NCBI GenBank assembly: GCA_031308135.1
Contig: JAHLJT010008756.1
Location: 65,750,232-65,814,231, forward strand
Length of the DNA: 64,000 nt
Reading direction: 5' to 3'
Source of the DNA: Acheta domesticus
Lineage: Eukaryota > Arthropoda > Insecta > Orthoptera > Gryllidae
Numbering within the stretch: the first letter of the stretch is position 1; every line of letters starts with the position of its first letter. Below are positions 36,162-48,600 of this stretch, one piece after another. Both the position numbers and the translations under genes were made by a program. Below the pieces are notes generated by a model, which was not told where the DNA came from, did not search any database, and was given only the letters and a program-made list of their open reading frames with translations.

Positions 36162-37668
36162 TAATAGAAAATTGGAATATGGTATAGTACTTATATTTAC
36201 TTAATTTTTCGGTAATTATTAAGAACGTTTGGACTGGAGAGCAGGTTTTGATTTTAGTTTAAATTTTAAAATATAAGATGGAAAACACGAATCAGTCATC
36301 ACCGCTAAACCGCATGAACCCCTCCCTCAGTTTTCTCTTTAACTCCACCTATAAGGCGTCAACGCCCACAATGGGGCGTTATCGCTCACTTTGAGAAAGA
36401 CTGTGCTACAGTATTTGCACACTGTGCAGATATACAAGAATAATTTCAAACAATCATGTTTTCGAACAGAACTTTGAATATCATTATCAGCGTTCAAAAA
36501 TTTTTAAATAAAATAAGTATGTTACACTTATACACACTGAATCGTAAGACATTATGGAGAGTTTGATGAAGATAATCTTGTATTAATTTGGGAATATTTT
36601 GAAAATGTTGAGGCGTCATGTAAAGTACACAAAAAATCAAAATATCAATTTCAAACTCAGAAGACCTCAAGTTCCTAAAAAAGGATCACGGAGTATCAAT
36701 GTTGGAAAAAATTGACTGAAAGGTTTTGGCGCTAGCTTTGGCCACGAACGGACGGACAAACATACGGGTATCCGTATGGACGGACGGACGAATGGCCGGC
36801 AGAACAGATGAATGAACGGATAGACAAGACATTTTTATGTCTATGTATTTTCCAATATCAAGAGCCCACAAAACATATCACGATAGAAGTAATTTGCTAT
36901 ATATGAAGAAATATGATTTTATTTTTTTGCTATCAGAGTACAGCAATAAGAGTTTTTCCTTTAAAAAATCACCGGTTCACGATTATAATTCTTTCTATGA
37001 ATAGTTTTCTTGTAAAGTAGAGGCGAGAAGGCTTCTCAAACTTATACTTCGATGTGTGTAGTTTATCACACTATTCCTTCCAATTTAGATAAAGAAATCT
37101 GTTAATCAATATTTAACGAAATTCACTTATAAATTCATTTATTTTCTGTAGTAATGAAATACCAAATTAACTATGTGCATTAAGTTAAAATTCTTGCTAA
37201 TGCTTATAGGCCATTTAAGTTTTTCCCCACATGAAAATAAAATATTATGGATAGAAAATTCATCATTGTGGCTTTTATGTGTTTTTGGACAGACATTTAG
37301 ATGAAGATTTTAAAATAGTTTTCCATTAACCAATTTCGTTATAATTTTGTCAACAATGTAAATCAAGAATGTTATTCTATTTAAAATATATTAAATGCGT
37401 TCCGTAATGTATTTAAATAAGAACCAAATATGTCTGAAAATATCTAAAGTATAGTTATTAAACCGAGCTATGTTAATATTAAATTGTAGTTAATGAAGAA
37501 TTATGTTCAAATATTACATTAACATTTTAATTTCATAACATTACGAATAGGCATAGATATATTTTAAATAAAATATGCAAACAATCTAAAGCACAAACGT
37601 CAATACTAACCTTCCAAGGGCCATCAGGAGGGTAAAACAGAGGAGTAAACACGCAGGTAACCACATAA

Positions 37669-38698
37669 ACCAATAAAAATCTTCCAAAAACTGTTCAATA
37701 AAAATCTTCAAATCAGGTAAATGCAGATGTGCAATAAAAATCTTCCAAAGGTGGGGTGTAGAAATGTTCAAAATTATAATATAGTAGCTGTCCAATAAAA
37801 ATCATCAAAATCAGGTAAATGCGGTGTGCAATAAAGATCTTCCAAAGATGGGGTGTAGAAATGTTCAAAATTATAATATAGTTGCTATCCAATAAAAATC
37901 TTCAAAATCAGGTAAATGCAATAAAAATCTTCCAAAAGTGGGGTGTAGAGATGTTCAAAATTATAATATAGTTGCTGTCCAATAAAAATCTTCAAAATCA
38001 GGTAAATGCGGTGTGCAATAAAGATCTTCGAAAGGTGGGGTGTAGAGATGTTCAAAATTAAAATATAGTAGCTGTCCAATAAAACATTTTCAAAATCAGG
38101 TAAATGCTGGTGTGCAATAAAAATCTTCCAAAGGTGGGGTGTAGAAATGTTCAAAATTATAATATAGTAACTGCCCAATAAAAATCTTCAAAATCAGGTA
38201 AATGCGGTGTGCAATAAAGATCTTCGAAAGGTGGGGTGTAGAGATGTTCAAAATTAAAATATAGTAGCTGTCCAATAAAACATTTTCAAAATCAGGTAAA
38301 TGCGGTGTGCAATAAAGATCTTCCAAAGGTGGGGTGTAGAAATGTTCAAAATTATAATATAGTAACTGTAAAATAAAAATCTTCAAAATCAGGTAAATGC
38401 AGGTGTGCAATAAAAAATCTTCCAAAAATGGGGTGTAGAGATGTTCAAAATTATAATATAGTTGCTGTCCAATAAAAATCTTCAAAATCAGGTAAATGCG
38501 GTGTGCAATAAAAATCTTCCAAAGGTGGGGTGTAGAAATGTTCAAAATTATAATATAGTAGCTGTAAAATAAAAATCTTCAAAATCAGGTAAATGCAGGT
38601 GTGCAATAAAAATCTTCCAAAGATGGGGTGTAGAAATGTTCAAAATTATAATACAGTAACGGTAAAATAAAAATCTTCAAAATCAGGTAAATGCAGGT
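37669..38698 (+). repeat. 98-bp minisatellite, about 10 copies
   Basis: The landmark gggtgtag recurs at 37754, 37851, 37941, 38038, 38137, 38234, 38332, 38431, 38528 and 38626, giving periods of 97, 90, 97, 99, 97, 98, 99, 97 and 98. Each unit is a dimer of two related halves (aataaaaatcttcaaaatca and aataaaaatcttccaaaggt). Minus-strand open frames of 69-149 codons encode repeats such as NISTPHLWKIFIAH and are by-products. Each unit has two AATAAA hexamers on the + strand. Confidence 0.95.
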
Positions 38699-40669
38699 AA
38701 TGTCCGAATCTGGCTAATTTTCAAAGTGGCCAGTTCATCTTCATATTATCAAAATGATTAGATTAAATCCGCATTAGACCCAGCCGGGAAGGCTATACCA
38801 CATGTTACTGGATGAAACGTGTATTAGCCAAAACCAGGAGACAGTAGGTGAAGAACGTTACGATGACGAAGTACAGGATATTTAATGTGAAAATAGGAAC
38901 CAAACTGCTAGAAGTAGTTTGTAAAGCTAATGAGGGAAAAGGCTTGATGTTTGGAGCTCCATGCAGTCGTACATCACCTAATTTAACCTCACTATATACC
39001 TTAATTGACTCATCACCACACATTTCCAAGTTGGGGCTTTGAGGCTCCGTCCGTAGTGATTTAAATGAAACTACATTGACTCTGTGCAACTCACATCAAA
39101 TTCAGTATTATGCCAAATTTCTTCTCGCGTACACTCAAGATGACTCACTCTCGGCCGAGTACCTTGCTTTAGCCATCGCCCAGTGACTAAGAATTATGCG
39201 GATGATACAAGAAATTACTAGTACATCGTCATTTATACATATTTACCCAAACCTTCTCGCTAATGCGTAAATAAACTGGAAAATTTAATAATTAGCCATA
39301 GAGTGGACTTTAGCCGTAAACAATCTACTTTCTTGTGATTAGTAGGTATGCCTCTTTCATTGTTTTAAGATATAACCACACAATTATGAAAGTTTTTGGT
39401 ATTTCATTACAAGAGTTCTATTCAATTGTTTAATTCGGAATATTTTTTTACTTTCTCGCTCTTGCTTCGTAAGAAGAAGTATTGTAATCGTGCACCAGAA
39501 AACGTCAAATATTCGACAGAAAAAACTCTGATTGCCGGTTCCTGGTAACGAAAAAGTGGAATAATCCAGTTTGTAAGCAGTTGTGTAATCACGTTGTGTA
39601 AGCAGAATTCATGTTTTCTAAACCATTGAAACCTAAAATTGGTTGACGACAAAATGTCTGTCCAACAGTTCGTCCCTCCATGTGTCCATGCGTCCGTGGT
39701 CAATGCTAGCAACTAAACTCTTCAGCCGATTTTGTCTAAAATTGATATTCCTCGATCAGTGTAAAGGAACTGGAAACCCTCTTGAAACTATTTTTTTTAT
39801 TTTGGGAGCTACTTTCAATGACGCCCCAACACCATTTTCAAAATTTCCCCAAAAATGATTCCAAATGTTTGTATTAAACTTTGGTTTTGTTTGATTTGGT
39901 TTAGCTTAAAACAAAGGTTGTAGACATGTTGCGAAGAGATCTGTGGGTGAAAAGGACGGGGACTTCGTACTAGGTGGATATTATATTAGAAAGATGGGTG
40001 CCATATATCTTTGACATCATTGAAGATCTTTGAACTTTGACAAACGAAACTTTAACAAAGAACTCAGACGAACGTATTTACGTTGCGTCAAATATTTTCA
40101 TGTAAGTTTGCTCGCTATTCAAGATGCATGACCAACAAATCATTTATTTTCATGGTACTTTAGATCAACTTTCATGGTAACTTCCCTATGATTTATGCTT
40201 GAAGAAGAAGTGAGTAAAGAGGAAACGTGGCTGAGGACATGGGTAGCCCGACGTGAGGCTCTATCGTATTTTAATTAAGAAACTTCCAACTGAAGACCCG
40301 AAGACTTGTCTAAATTATTTGAGGATGGACGACGCAACATTCAATTTCCTTTGTTCAAAATTGCGTCTTCTAATTTGTTTATTTTTTGTGTGTGTTTTTA
40401 ATTTCAAGAATTGAGCATCTTCCAAGCCCCGCAATTTTCACTTCCGGGAAATTGTGGACCACCACCCATTGAAAACCATACGCATCTATTCGTTTCGTTT
40501 TATTTCAAGTCCTGATGGACATTGCAATTAAAACTTACGTTGAAGCAGTACCAAATTTGTATTTCTCAGACGTCATTTAGCCAAATATTTGATAAAACAT
40601 CGACTTTCAAAGTATTCTTTGATAAAGAGTACTTCAAAAAGTTCTTCTACAGAATAATAGGGCCCAGGC

Positions 40670-40864
40670 GCTTTTGACCGTCGGCCTCCCACCTCCCTTC
40701 GCTCCGCAGCCACCGTCGCGAACCTCCGCCGCGGCGAGGCACCACCAGTCCACGGGAGCCAGAGGATGCGAGACGGAACTGCATCGGACGAAGCAAATGG
40801 GCTCCAAGCCCGTTCAAGATGCTGGAGAGAATGCAGCAGCCGATTCATGCAACGACAACAAAAA
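40670..40864 (+). mobile_element. GC-rich segment with AAT tail, probable retroposon
   Basis: About 190 bp of GC-rich sequence (cacctcccttcgctccgc, gcatcggacgaagcaaatgg) that ends in a pure (AAT)n run. A unique body followed by a simple-repeat tail suggests a 3' retroposon end on the + strand. It is not an exon of the ferlin gene: the C2B peptide is continuous across this intron. Confidence 0.4.
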
Positions 40865-40865
40865 C

Positions 40866-40907
<42 letters not shown>

Positions 40908-40908
40908 C
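40865..40908 (+). repeat. (AAT)n microsatellite
   Basis: About 14 uninterrupted AAT repeats following the GC-rich segment. Confidence 0.95.
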
Positions 40909-40996
40909 CGTCAGCTTCCAACAAGGTGACGGGAATGGTGACAATTATATATACATATAAGGAGCGATAGTGCGCTCGTGAAAACTGTTCCAAGGG

Positions 40997-41085
40997 TTGG
41001 TTGACTCGGTAGCTTAGTGGTCAGAGCAGCTGGGCGTAAATCAGAAGGCCCGGGTTCGAATCCCGGTCGGGCCGACCAATTCTTT
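40997..41085 (+). mobile_element. tRNA-derived SINE head or tRNA pseudogene
   Basis: 41003-41073 folds like a tRNA. The acceptor is gactcgg / tcgggcc with G-U pairs and one mismatch, followed by a D-arm gctt-agtggtca-gagc and an excellent T-arm cgggttcgaatcccgg (box B). The anticodon loop gcgtaaa would give GTA (Tyr) but has C in place of the invariant U33 and a mismatched stem. The acceptor stem extends outward for six more pairable bases (ttggtt / gaccaa). This favours a SINE head or pseudogene over a working tRNA. Confidence 0.6.
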
Positions 41086-41354
41086 GAACAAATTTAATTA
41101 ATAATAATAACTGTAGAATTGCACTAAATGAGTGGCTAGAATCAGATCAAACTATGTTCTTCTGTTTGATCACCAAATTTTACATTCTCTTACTCATTTT
41201 AACGTAGGTCACAATTTTAACCAGAAACTTGAATTGTACATGACAACTTTTTACTAGATTACAAGTTTGTAAGTAGCGCAATAATTTTAAATAATATCTG
41301 GCATAGTAAATGGATGAATAGAGAGTAGTCTGTACGTTCAGGTGGTTTTACATA

Positions 41355-41787
41355 TGTTATGGTTACATAAAGTAGTTTAAAGTTGGCACGCGCGCAGCCG
41401 AGTAGCGCTCATGGTTTAGGCTCTCTTGGCAGAGGATGCAGCCACTGTGACGGGAGGTGAAGGCGAGTCAAGATGATGACGTTGCCAGGAGAATATAAGG
41501 AGCATCGGGCGACGGAGCAGTCTGGTCGAGTCTGGTCTAATACGATTTTCTGTGATATTGCCTAAGCCGAACGTGCCTTGATAAATTGTATTTCTGTTTG
41601 AATCCTGGTAACTGAGTTGAAATTGTAAATCTCCTAGCGACGACGACCGTGCAGGTATTGTTGTACATCCTCTGGAAGTACGATAGAAAGCATTGTTGTT
41701 GGTACGTTTGGGATCTATGGTTTGTATGAAGTGAAAAATAAACGTTTGTTACTTGTCTACTTCTTGTATTTTTGCTGGACATTAACA
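41355..41787 (+). mobile_element. solo LTR, Ty3/gypsy-like
   Basis: 433 bp bounded by TGTTA...TAACA, with a 4-bp target duplication CATA on each side (41351-41354 and 41788-41791). The inside has LTR layout: a TATA-like gaatataagg near 41490, then gcagtctggtcgagtctgg about 25 nt later (likely start of R), and a polyadenylation signal AATAAA near 41739. No internal retroviral-type genes adjoin it, so it is a solo LTR left by recombination. The 4-bp duplication and TGTTA end suggest Ty3/gypsy. Confidence 0.85.
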
Positions 41788-44300
41788 CATACTATCCATA
41801 ACTATAAGGTAGCTCAGTATGGTAATTTGAATGGGACGTAGGTCTCAGAATCCTTCGTACAGTATTTGACATGCACAAACGATTAGAAAAAAATAACATT
41901 TACTCACCTTAAAATCTCCGCCTAAAAATCATACGTATCCTTTAAGTAAATAATGATGTTTAAAGTGTTGTATCCTGTAGACTGGTCGACTGGTAGAGTT
42001 TTCCCGCACAGAGGGGACGGAGATCATGCTTGTAGCAAGTCATTAAACACCCTTAAGCACGTACGAAAAATTTCATTTACGCACAAAATAATCTTCAACG
42101 AACTTGCAGTTGGCAGGTACTAAATTATCTGCAAAATGTAAAGTTTTTTAAAGCTTCTTCCAAGCGTTAGCAGTACTTACAGGGAATCCGTTGTTAAAGA
42201 AATTTGAGTGTTGTAATGCAAAAACTATTATTTTTTTTCGCTGGTTTATTTTAGAACTCTGAAGAGGTTTATTCGCTCTAGATGAGTCGTCATGTCAGTT
42301 GGTCTGTCTCTTACCAAGAGACAGTTGGACATGTTTCATTCAAGTAATTTCTTCATAATTAATTTTGAGACCTGGACGTATTGTATGAAATGTGTCTGAA
42401 CGTGGAGGTATGAAAGTTTAAGGGCGCGTTATCCACAGCGCAAATGCCCTTGCATGCGCGCCTGCTTCCTGGGTTCACCGTCTGGTGGGAGTCACCCGGA
42501 GACGGTGCTCCATTGTCAAGTGCAACAACAGCCTCAACGGAGAGGCGGCAACAATGAACAGATTTTCTTAATTTTATTTCTTCTTGTTCGGCATTTCTGC
42601 CTTTCAAGGGCGTTTACATATGATTATATAACGTTTTAGGATGAACCATCCTCAGGTCTGTCAATATTCTTTATGTAGAAGTTTGTTAGAAAAAAAAGAG
42701 TTGATATTGTTGTGTGTGCGAGAGTGTAATAAAAGAGAGAGAACAGATATGAGCACATTTTAAAGAATATTAGTGCAGTCCACTCTCCAGGTGATAAGAA
42801 GGACTCGATCCAGGAAAAAAATTTGGAAGTTTTTTCTTATTTTTTCTATGTTTCTCTCGGGGAGGGGGAGGTACTAAAATTGAATTTTATGTTTGCCTAC
42901 CCGAAAAAAGCCTCTGCTTCATAGAGAAAATTGCAAAAATCTGTAAAACACTCGGTCTTCATTAAGTTTTTATATCTCCAAAACTATACATTTTATATTA
43001 AAGCTACCTATCCGATTCAAGTTTTTTTTTTCTTAACTTAAGTTTTTCTTCAGTTTTGTCCCCACTTTTAATTCATAATTTAATTCATAATTTAATTCAT
43101 ATTGACTAAATGTATTATTGGTACAAATATTCGATGAATACATTGCATTGTACAGAACATATTGTTTCATCTCTTTTCTTATTTCCATTTCATTTTGGTT
43201 ATCTATGAGTCGGTAAATACGTTCCTATTCCATTAATATCGGTTAATTCATCACTTAAAAATACCAATAATTCATTCACAATGGTTGTTTTAAAACATGA
43301 TACAGTGAAGCTAAAGCGTCACTTCAAGAAGGAAGGCAGAAGAAAGATATTTCCCCATTTGTCCAAAAGGCCAAAAATCCACCATATTTCAGCACGCTCT
43401 AGCAACTCAACAGTTTTGAAGAAAGATAAAATTAATATCTGCGTTTTGTAGAAACTCTCATCAGCTTTAATTTTGAAAATTCTAAGTGTTTCTTCGGGCC
43501 AGTGCAAGACGTTGCTTCATTCGGAACAGCCCCATTTTGCGCAAAGTATTGTAGAGGCACAGATAGTCCCTAGAGCTGCTCCTTAGGAAGCCGATTGCAA
43601 ATTGGAGTAGATTTCAACGTGTTCATAATATCTTTAGTCGTGAATTAGAGAAATAATAAAAATAATAACAATAATAAAAATGTTATCTAGGTGCATGAAA
43701 GAAAATGGTCACCAGCAGACTGATATGCAACAAATGACATCTCACTCGTCCCAAACAGTGGGCCTGAAGGGGTTTAACACACTGTGACAAACGGACGGAC
43801 ATACACACGTTGCCCGATTACTACAGACTACTTGAAAAGGCAGCATAATGTTCTTTGCAAATAACCCTGCTCTATGATGCTTCATGCATAAGGTTCAGAT
43901 TTCTAATGTTTATAAATTGTAATAGTATATTCTTCAATGAGCATAAAAATAGCTATTATTCCGGAGATGATGTTTACATGAGTAACGTAGGAGCGAGTGC
44001 CATAATTTCTACGAGTGAATAATAGCCATGATACGAGATTAGAAGACTAAAATATCTCTACAACTTTGAAACTGATGTTTTAAAAATACTAAATGGGCGC
44101 ATTAACCTTACTAAACGGCTACAGAACACTCAATGCTCTCTGAACCTAACAAACCCAACTCGCCTACTGTTTCGTGGTCCATCTGTCTTACAACAGTTGC
44201 GACCTGCCGCGGCAGAGCAAACAGAATTCTTGCCCTCTATAAGTGTCTGCGAGAACCCTGTGTCGTGTATAATGAACCAAGACAATGTGATTGGTCGACG

Positions 44301-44329
44301 GCCGTGCGAGAATAATATTCTCTCACGGC
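44301..44329. promoter_or_regulatory. 29-bp palindrome next to an inverted CCAAT box
   Basis: gccgtgcgagaata and tattctctcacggc flank a single central A with one mismatch. An inverted CCAAT (gattggt, 44289-44295) lies immediately to the left. Reading the minus strand, palindrome, CCAAT and then a TATA-like ttataga about 50 nt further on resemble a promoter. It lies in a GC-richer segment (44110-44660) that could equally be a transposon terminal region. Confidence 0.35.
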
Positions 44330-45575
44330 TTGTGGAATCGTCATCATTACTGTATCTTATAACGTGCAGATATGCGTATATTCTCGAGTAGTCGTAGAGA
44401 AACCAATTACCGCGTGCTAACGTCTCTCCTGTCTTTGTTCTTGGGTGTCTGACCCCTCTCCTGTTGGGAGGTGACCGCATTGTGTTAGCCGCTTGCCACG
44501 GAGCAGACGCGAGGCTTCGAGTGACCTCTCACACGAGTAACCGCACCAACTCGATTACCTTGCTAATGGGAGTAAAGCATTATCCTCCGGCCAAATGAAC
44601 CACCTTATTAGCCTGAGTGGCGCGAGTAACAGATCGCGGAGGTCGCTTGTTACACCAAATCACCAACACTAAATTATGGAAATGCTGATATACGGTAGGC
44701 GGCGTTCTGAAAATGGAAAATGTGGCCCCGTTTTGGTTACTTAGCGTATATGCAATATGATTTTGCTTTCATAGGTCGGATTGCTCGAGGTTTGTGATTT
44801 ATTGCCTGTTCAAAGTGCAGAGGAAAATTATTAGTTGAAGATTATTATTCAATTACAATAATTTGAACAATTTACGGTAATTAAAGGCTTAATGAATTAT
44901 TTCGTACAAATTTCAGAGGTACATTTTTTAAAAATATACAATTTGTGTGTTTTAATGAAAACTGTGTAATTGTTTCAATATCCAATTACCACTTCCTTTT
45001 TCCATTATGCAAATAGCGAGGAGCACCGGTTTCAATTTATCCACTTATATAGCCTTAAGTTTTGCTGGTTTGTTGTGAAAGCAGTGGTATTGTTAATTTG
45101 TTGTGTTGTCAGTTACGAGAAGAATACAACCGTTAAAATCACCGATATACACTACTCAGTTCTGAATTTTAGTTCAAGAAGTAAGTCCTTACAGACTCTA
45201 ATATTTGAATAATTAAAGGCAATATTTTCTTGAAGAAAAAAAATTAAATCACTAAGTTTTGCGTCTTGAATGAGTGATTCTCGAAATCTCACATGTATTT
45301 GATTCATAATGAAAATATATCAAATGAGTATTTAATGAGATATGTTTCTGATTATTTACACCAATATTAATAAAAATGTTCATCTGTAAGGTAAGTACAA
45401 AAGAAATTTCATTTCACTTTTTTTCACAAACGTGCGTTGTCTGAGTGCAAAGTCTTTGAAACCGATGCTATGTCACGAACTCGTATCCTCAAAAACAAAC
45501 ATGTGCACAGGCAGGACGAACCCTGCATTTACTGGCCATGCATCACAAACTTGCATTGTTTTCTGTGTGTTTCAG

Positions 45576-45638
45576 TACTTCGTGTTTGACTTCCACATGC
45601 CTCCCGTCATGCTTTTCGACAAGATCATCACGCTGTCG
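45576..45638 (+). CDS. otoferlin-like ferlin, short constant C2B exon
   Basis: 63-nt, 21-codon exon, phase 0 at both ends, with a textbook acceptor (ttctgtgtgtttcag) and donor (tcg|gtgagt). It encodes YFVFDFHMPPVMLFDKIITL plus S, a near-match to the vertebrate otoferlin segment that follows NCPYYNE. It provides beta strands 4-6 of C2B, and both flanking constant sequences join it in frame. The next codon must come from one of the two alternative exons at 50727 and 52605. Its codon use is less GC-rich than that of the other constant exons. Confidence 0.95.
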
Positions 45639-48600
45639 GTGAGTGCACAACGGCCGGCGCGGTGCAGCCCGCGAATTTGCCGAACCAATTCAATTAATTT
45701 TTCGAAGCGTAGACGCGTAACAGTTACACGTGCCAACAGCAGCGAAACAGCTTGTCCCCTAACCCCCAGCCTCCGAAGCGTACGGGACAACACTGTGAAA
45801 ATCCAGGGGTGTGAAAAACATAAACAACACCCAGGCGCGTGAGGGGTGGAGAAAGTGAGGTCAATCGCTGAGTAATCAATACCGTGGCTTTCAGCACAAT
45901 TCTGTAATGGAATTAGTCTGTTTTAAATCCTACTCAATTTCCTAACAGAATGAATTTTATCAACGAAATGAGCATTGGAATTCGACATAACAAACGAACG
46001 GCCAAGCGTTTAATTTTAATGAACCAACATCATTTAGATCAAAATAAACATAAATAAGAATAATATTCAGATACATATTCTAGAATTCTTAATTTATAAA
46101 AATAAGTCCTTTCTGATTCATAATCAGAAAATTATCAGTTTTAGCGCTCCCAAGAGTAATCGAGAGAATATGAAAACTATAAAATTGAATTATTTTGTTG
46201 CACATGAAGCTGACACAGAACGAGTTGTTTTTAAATTAAATACAAATGTATAAATATATTTCCTGGGCCAAAAGTGTTTAATTTGTCATGATGTTATCGT
46301 CCGTAATTGCCAAGAACATGTAAATCTTTTGTTCCATCTTTGGCGAGAAGTTCTCTCCGAGTCCATTCTATTCACTGTGGACATTGAAGGCGAGAGAAAC
46401 TCGTTAAAAGTTGTGCTAAAGAAATCGGATCTCCCCTTGACAGGGCTCAATGAAGGACTGTCGTTATCAGCAGCAGCGCACCCTTAAACGAGTTTAGCCT
46501 CCCCGACTTCTCGTGAAAATCTCAATTTCGAATGAAATTTAACCTGGCAGTTTCTCTTGCCTGCAGGGTCATGTCATTATTACAGCCTCGATGGCTAGAG
46601 AATTTGGAACGACATTCAAACACATGTTCCCGAAGGCTTCAAGACACGCGTATGTATGGATGTATTCGCCAATGGTTATGATGTTCTTGACTTTTCACGT
46701 CATCGCGTTTCCCAGCTGAACCCACATTCCATCCAAATCATTCAACTCTCATCACCATTCACCCTTCATTTTCACATCTCCCATTCTTCATGCAGTGGAA
46801 GGCAAAAACACCTATTTGCCTTCACCTGCACAGAAAAGAGGTCAAAAAGCTCTAATCGCCCTATCTATATTTAATATAGAAAATAGTTAAAAACTCTGCC
46901 TGACTAACTACGAGAGATGTATATTCGCTTCATTGTTCATTCGCTCATGGAAATTGAGTATCTATTCACATATGTATTTATCGCCATTCAGCAATTAACA
47001 AAGTATACGTAGTTGAAAGAAAAGTGCATTTGAGTTTAAATGGAAATAATTTTGATTTATAAAATAGTCAATTGTTAAAAACATGTAATTTAAGTAGAAC
47101 GTTGTATTACTGTAATCGGTAATTGTTCAACTATTATACTGTACATATTATAGCATGCAACAAATAAATTTTTTGCTGGGTTAAGGAACACAAAATTGTT
47201 TCTTAAATAAGCGTTCTGAATGATTTGATACACCCAAGATATATATATCTTTAGTCAATGTAGCAAAATACAAGCACTTCAGAATCATATCATAGTGAAT
47301 GGTATGTTTAACCATATAAATGTGAGTGAAGGAGTACGGTAGAGTGGTTCATAGAGTTACGACACTCTGACTTGAGTTATATTGTATATATAAAATTACA
47401 TGTCCATGCCCGACGATGAAACATTTTCTTGTAATATTGGTTAATTTAATATTTTTCCTCGTAAAAAAATTAGCGTTGCAGAAATGTAGGAAGTTTTTAT
47501 GTGAAAGTAGGCGAGGCAACACAACAACAGTATAAGTGGTAATTATTTTTTTTATTAAAACTTATTTTTTTGAAAGATAAATATGTATTGATTAAAAATA
47601 GACGTTTAATTGATTTATTTGTAGACTTTTCAGATCCAAAATATTTATATTGGCCATTCGTCTTGTTTATGTGCAGAATTTCTACAGTAAAAGTAAACAA
47701 ATGTTTTCGCCTTCTTAGAGGGATAAACCATAAAAGAGATCAACTCGACTACTGTAGTGTAAATTAAGTTTTTATTACCCATTTGCCTACAATTATCAAC
47801 AAAAATTTAGCCTTTATAAATAAGAACGTTTATAAAATAAAAACTACATACTTTTTCACTTAAGAAAATTTTGCTCATTTCGAAGATCCAATCACTGATA
47901 AAATTTGTTAATAAATCCAAACACATTTTAATCGCTTATTTAACTTGTTTTAAAATTGTATGCTTATTTTCACTATCAAATGATGGACTTAATGTGTCAG
48001 GATTTAAGTGTCAATGATCAATGGATCAACATTAGATGCACTTTTAAAAATTTTTAATCTTCTTTACTATAGAAACAATTTCAGAAGATAACACAGTATT
48101 TTAAAATGGGTTGTTAAGAAAAACACGAAAATAAATGTATACCCTTTAGGTAACATTTTATTCGCAATATGTCGTAAGTTAACACATGTGTATTTATTAG
48201 TGAGTATTTAAATTCAACTTTGGATGTCTGTTTCCTTTTGTGTCTGTATAGTATAATATAGAACCACTTACAATGTTTGAGTTAGCTCTCTTTTCATCCC
48301 CTCCTATGCTGTTTACAAAGGTGGATATTATCTTTATTTTTCATTCTATAATCCTGCTAGATCTGCCATGTTTTAGTGGAGCCTGCTCGTTTTGGTGTAA
48401 CCTCCTGTTGACAATACTCCCTTCCTGTACCTTCCTGAGATGTCTCTCTTTAACCATTGATCCAGTTACACGTAAGGGCGCATTCCTTCTGACGTGGTCT
48501 AACGATTTCAGTAACTTATCGAATTATCTAATGTACAATTCGTCATATTCTCGATCCTTTACATTAATATTATACATTACACTGATTACAGATTAATGAA

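Larger units (their letters stand above)
19666..45575 (+). other. ferlin intron 2
   Basis: A 25.9-kb phase-0 intron splitting the conserved YYNE|YFVFDF junction of C2B. Donor gag|gtgcgt; acceptor pyrimidine-rich, ending gtgtttcag. Its elements are listed separately. The stretches 22500-24700, 25260-26800, 28000-31500, 33070-35970, 36200-37660 and 41800-44100 are AT-rich with only short non-homologous ORFs. Three places (about 36740-36820, 39650-39700 and 43790-43815) carry degenerate GGAC/GTCC runs typical of old repeat tails. A 94-codon minus-strand frame at 38805-39089 has one hydrophobic stretch but no recognised homology. Confidence 0.85.

Noticed and set aside
38805..39089. Minus-strand 94-codon ORF with a hydrophobic segment as a nested gene
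   Set aside because: No homology recognised, no splice or promoter context, and a length not unusual for chance ORFs in this window.
40674..40860. Possible ferlin exon in the GC-rich segment before the AAT repeat
   Set aside because: The constant exons at 19465 and 45576 join YYNE to YFVFDF exactly as in vertebrate otoferlin, leaving no room for extra residues, and the segment ends in a simple-repeat tail.
41003..41073. Functional tRNA-Tyr
   Set aside because: U33 is replaced, the anticodon stem is mismatched, the acceptor has a mismatch, and insect tRNA-Tyr genes normally carry an intron; a SINE head or pseudogene fits better.
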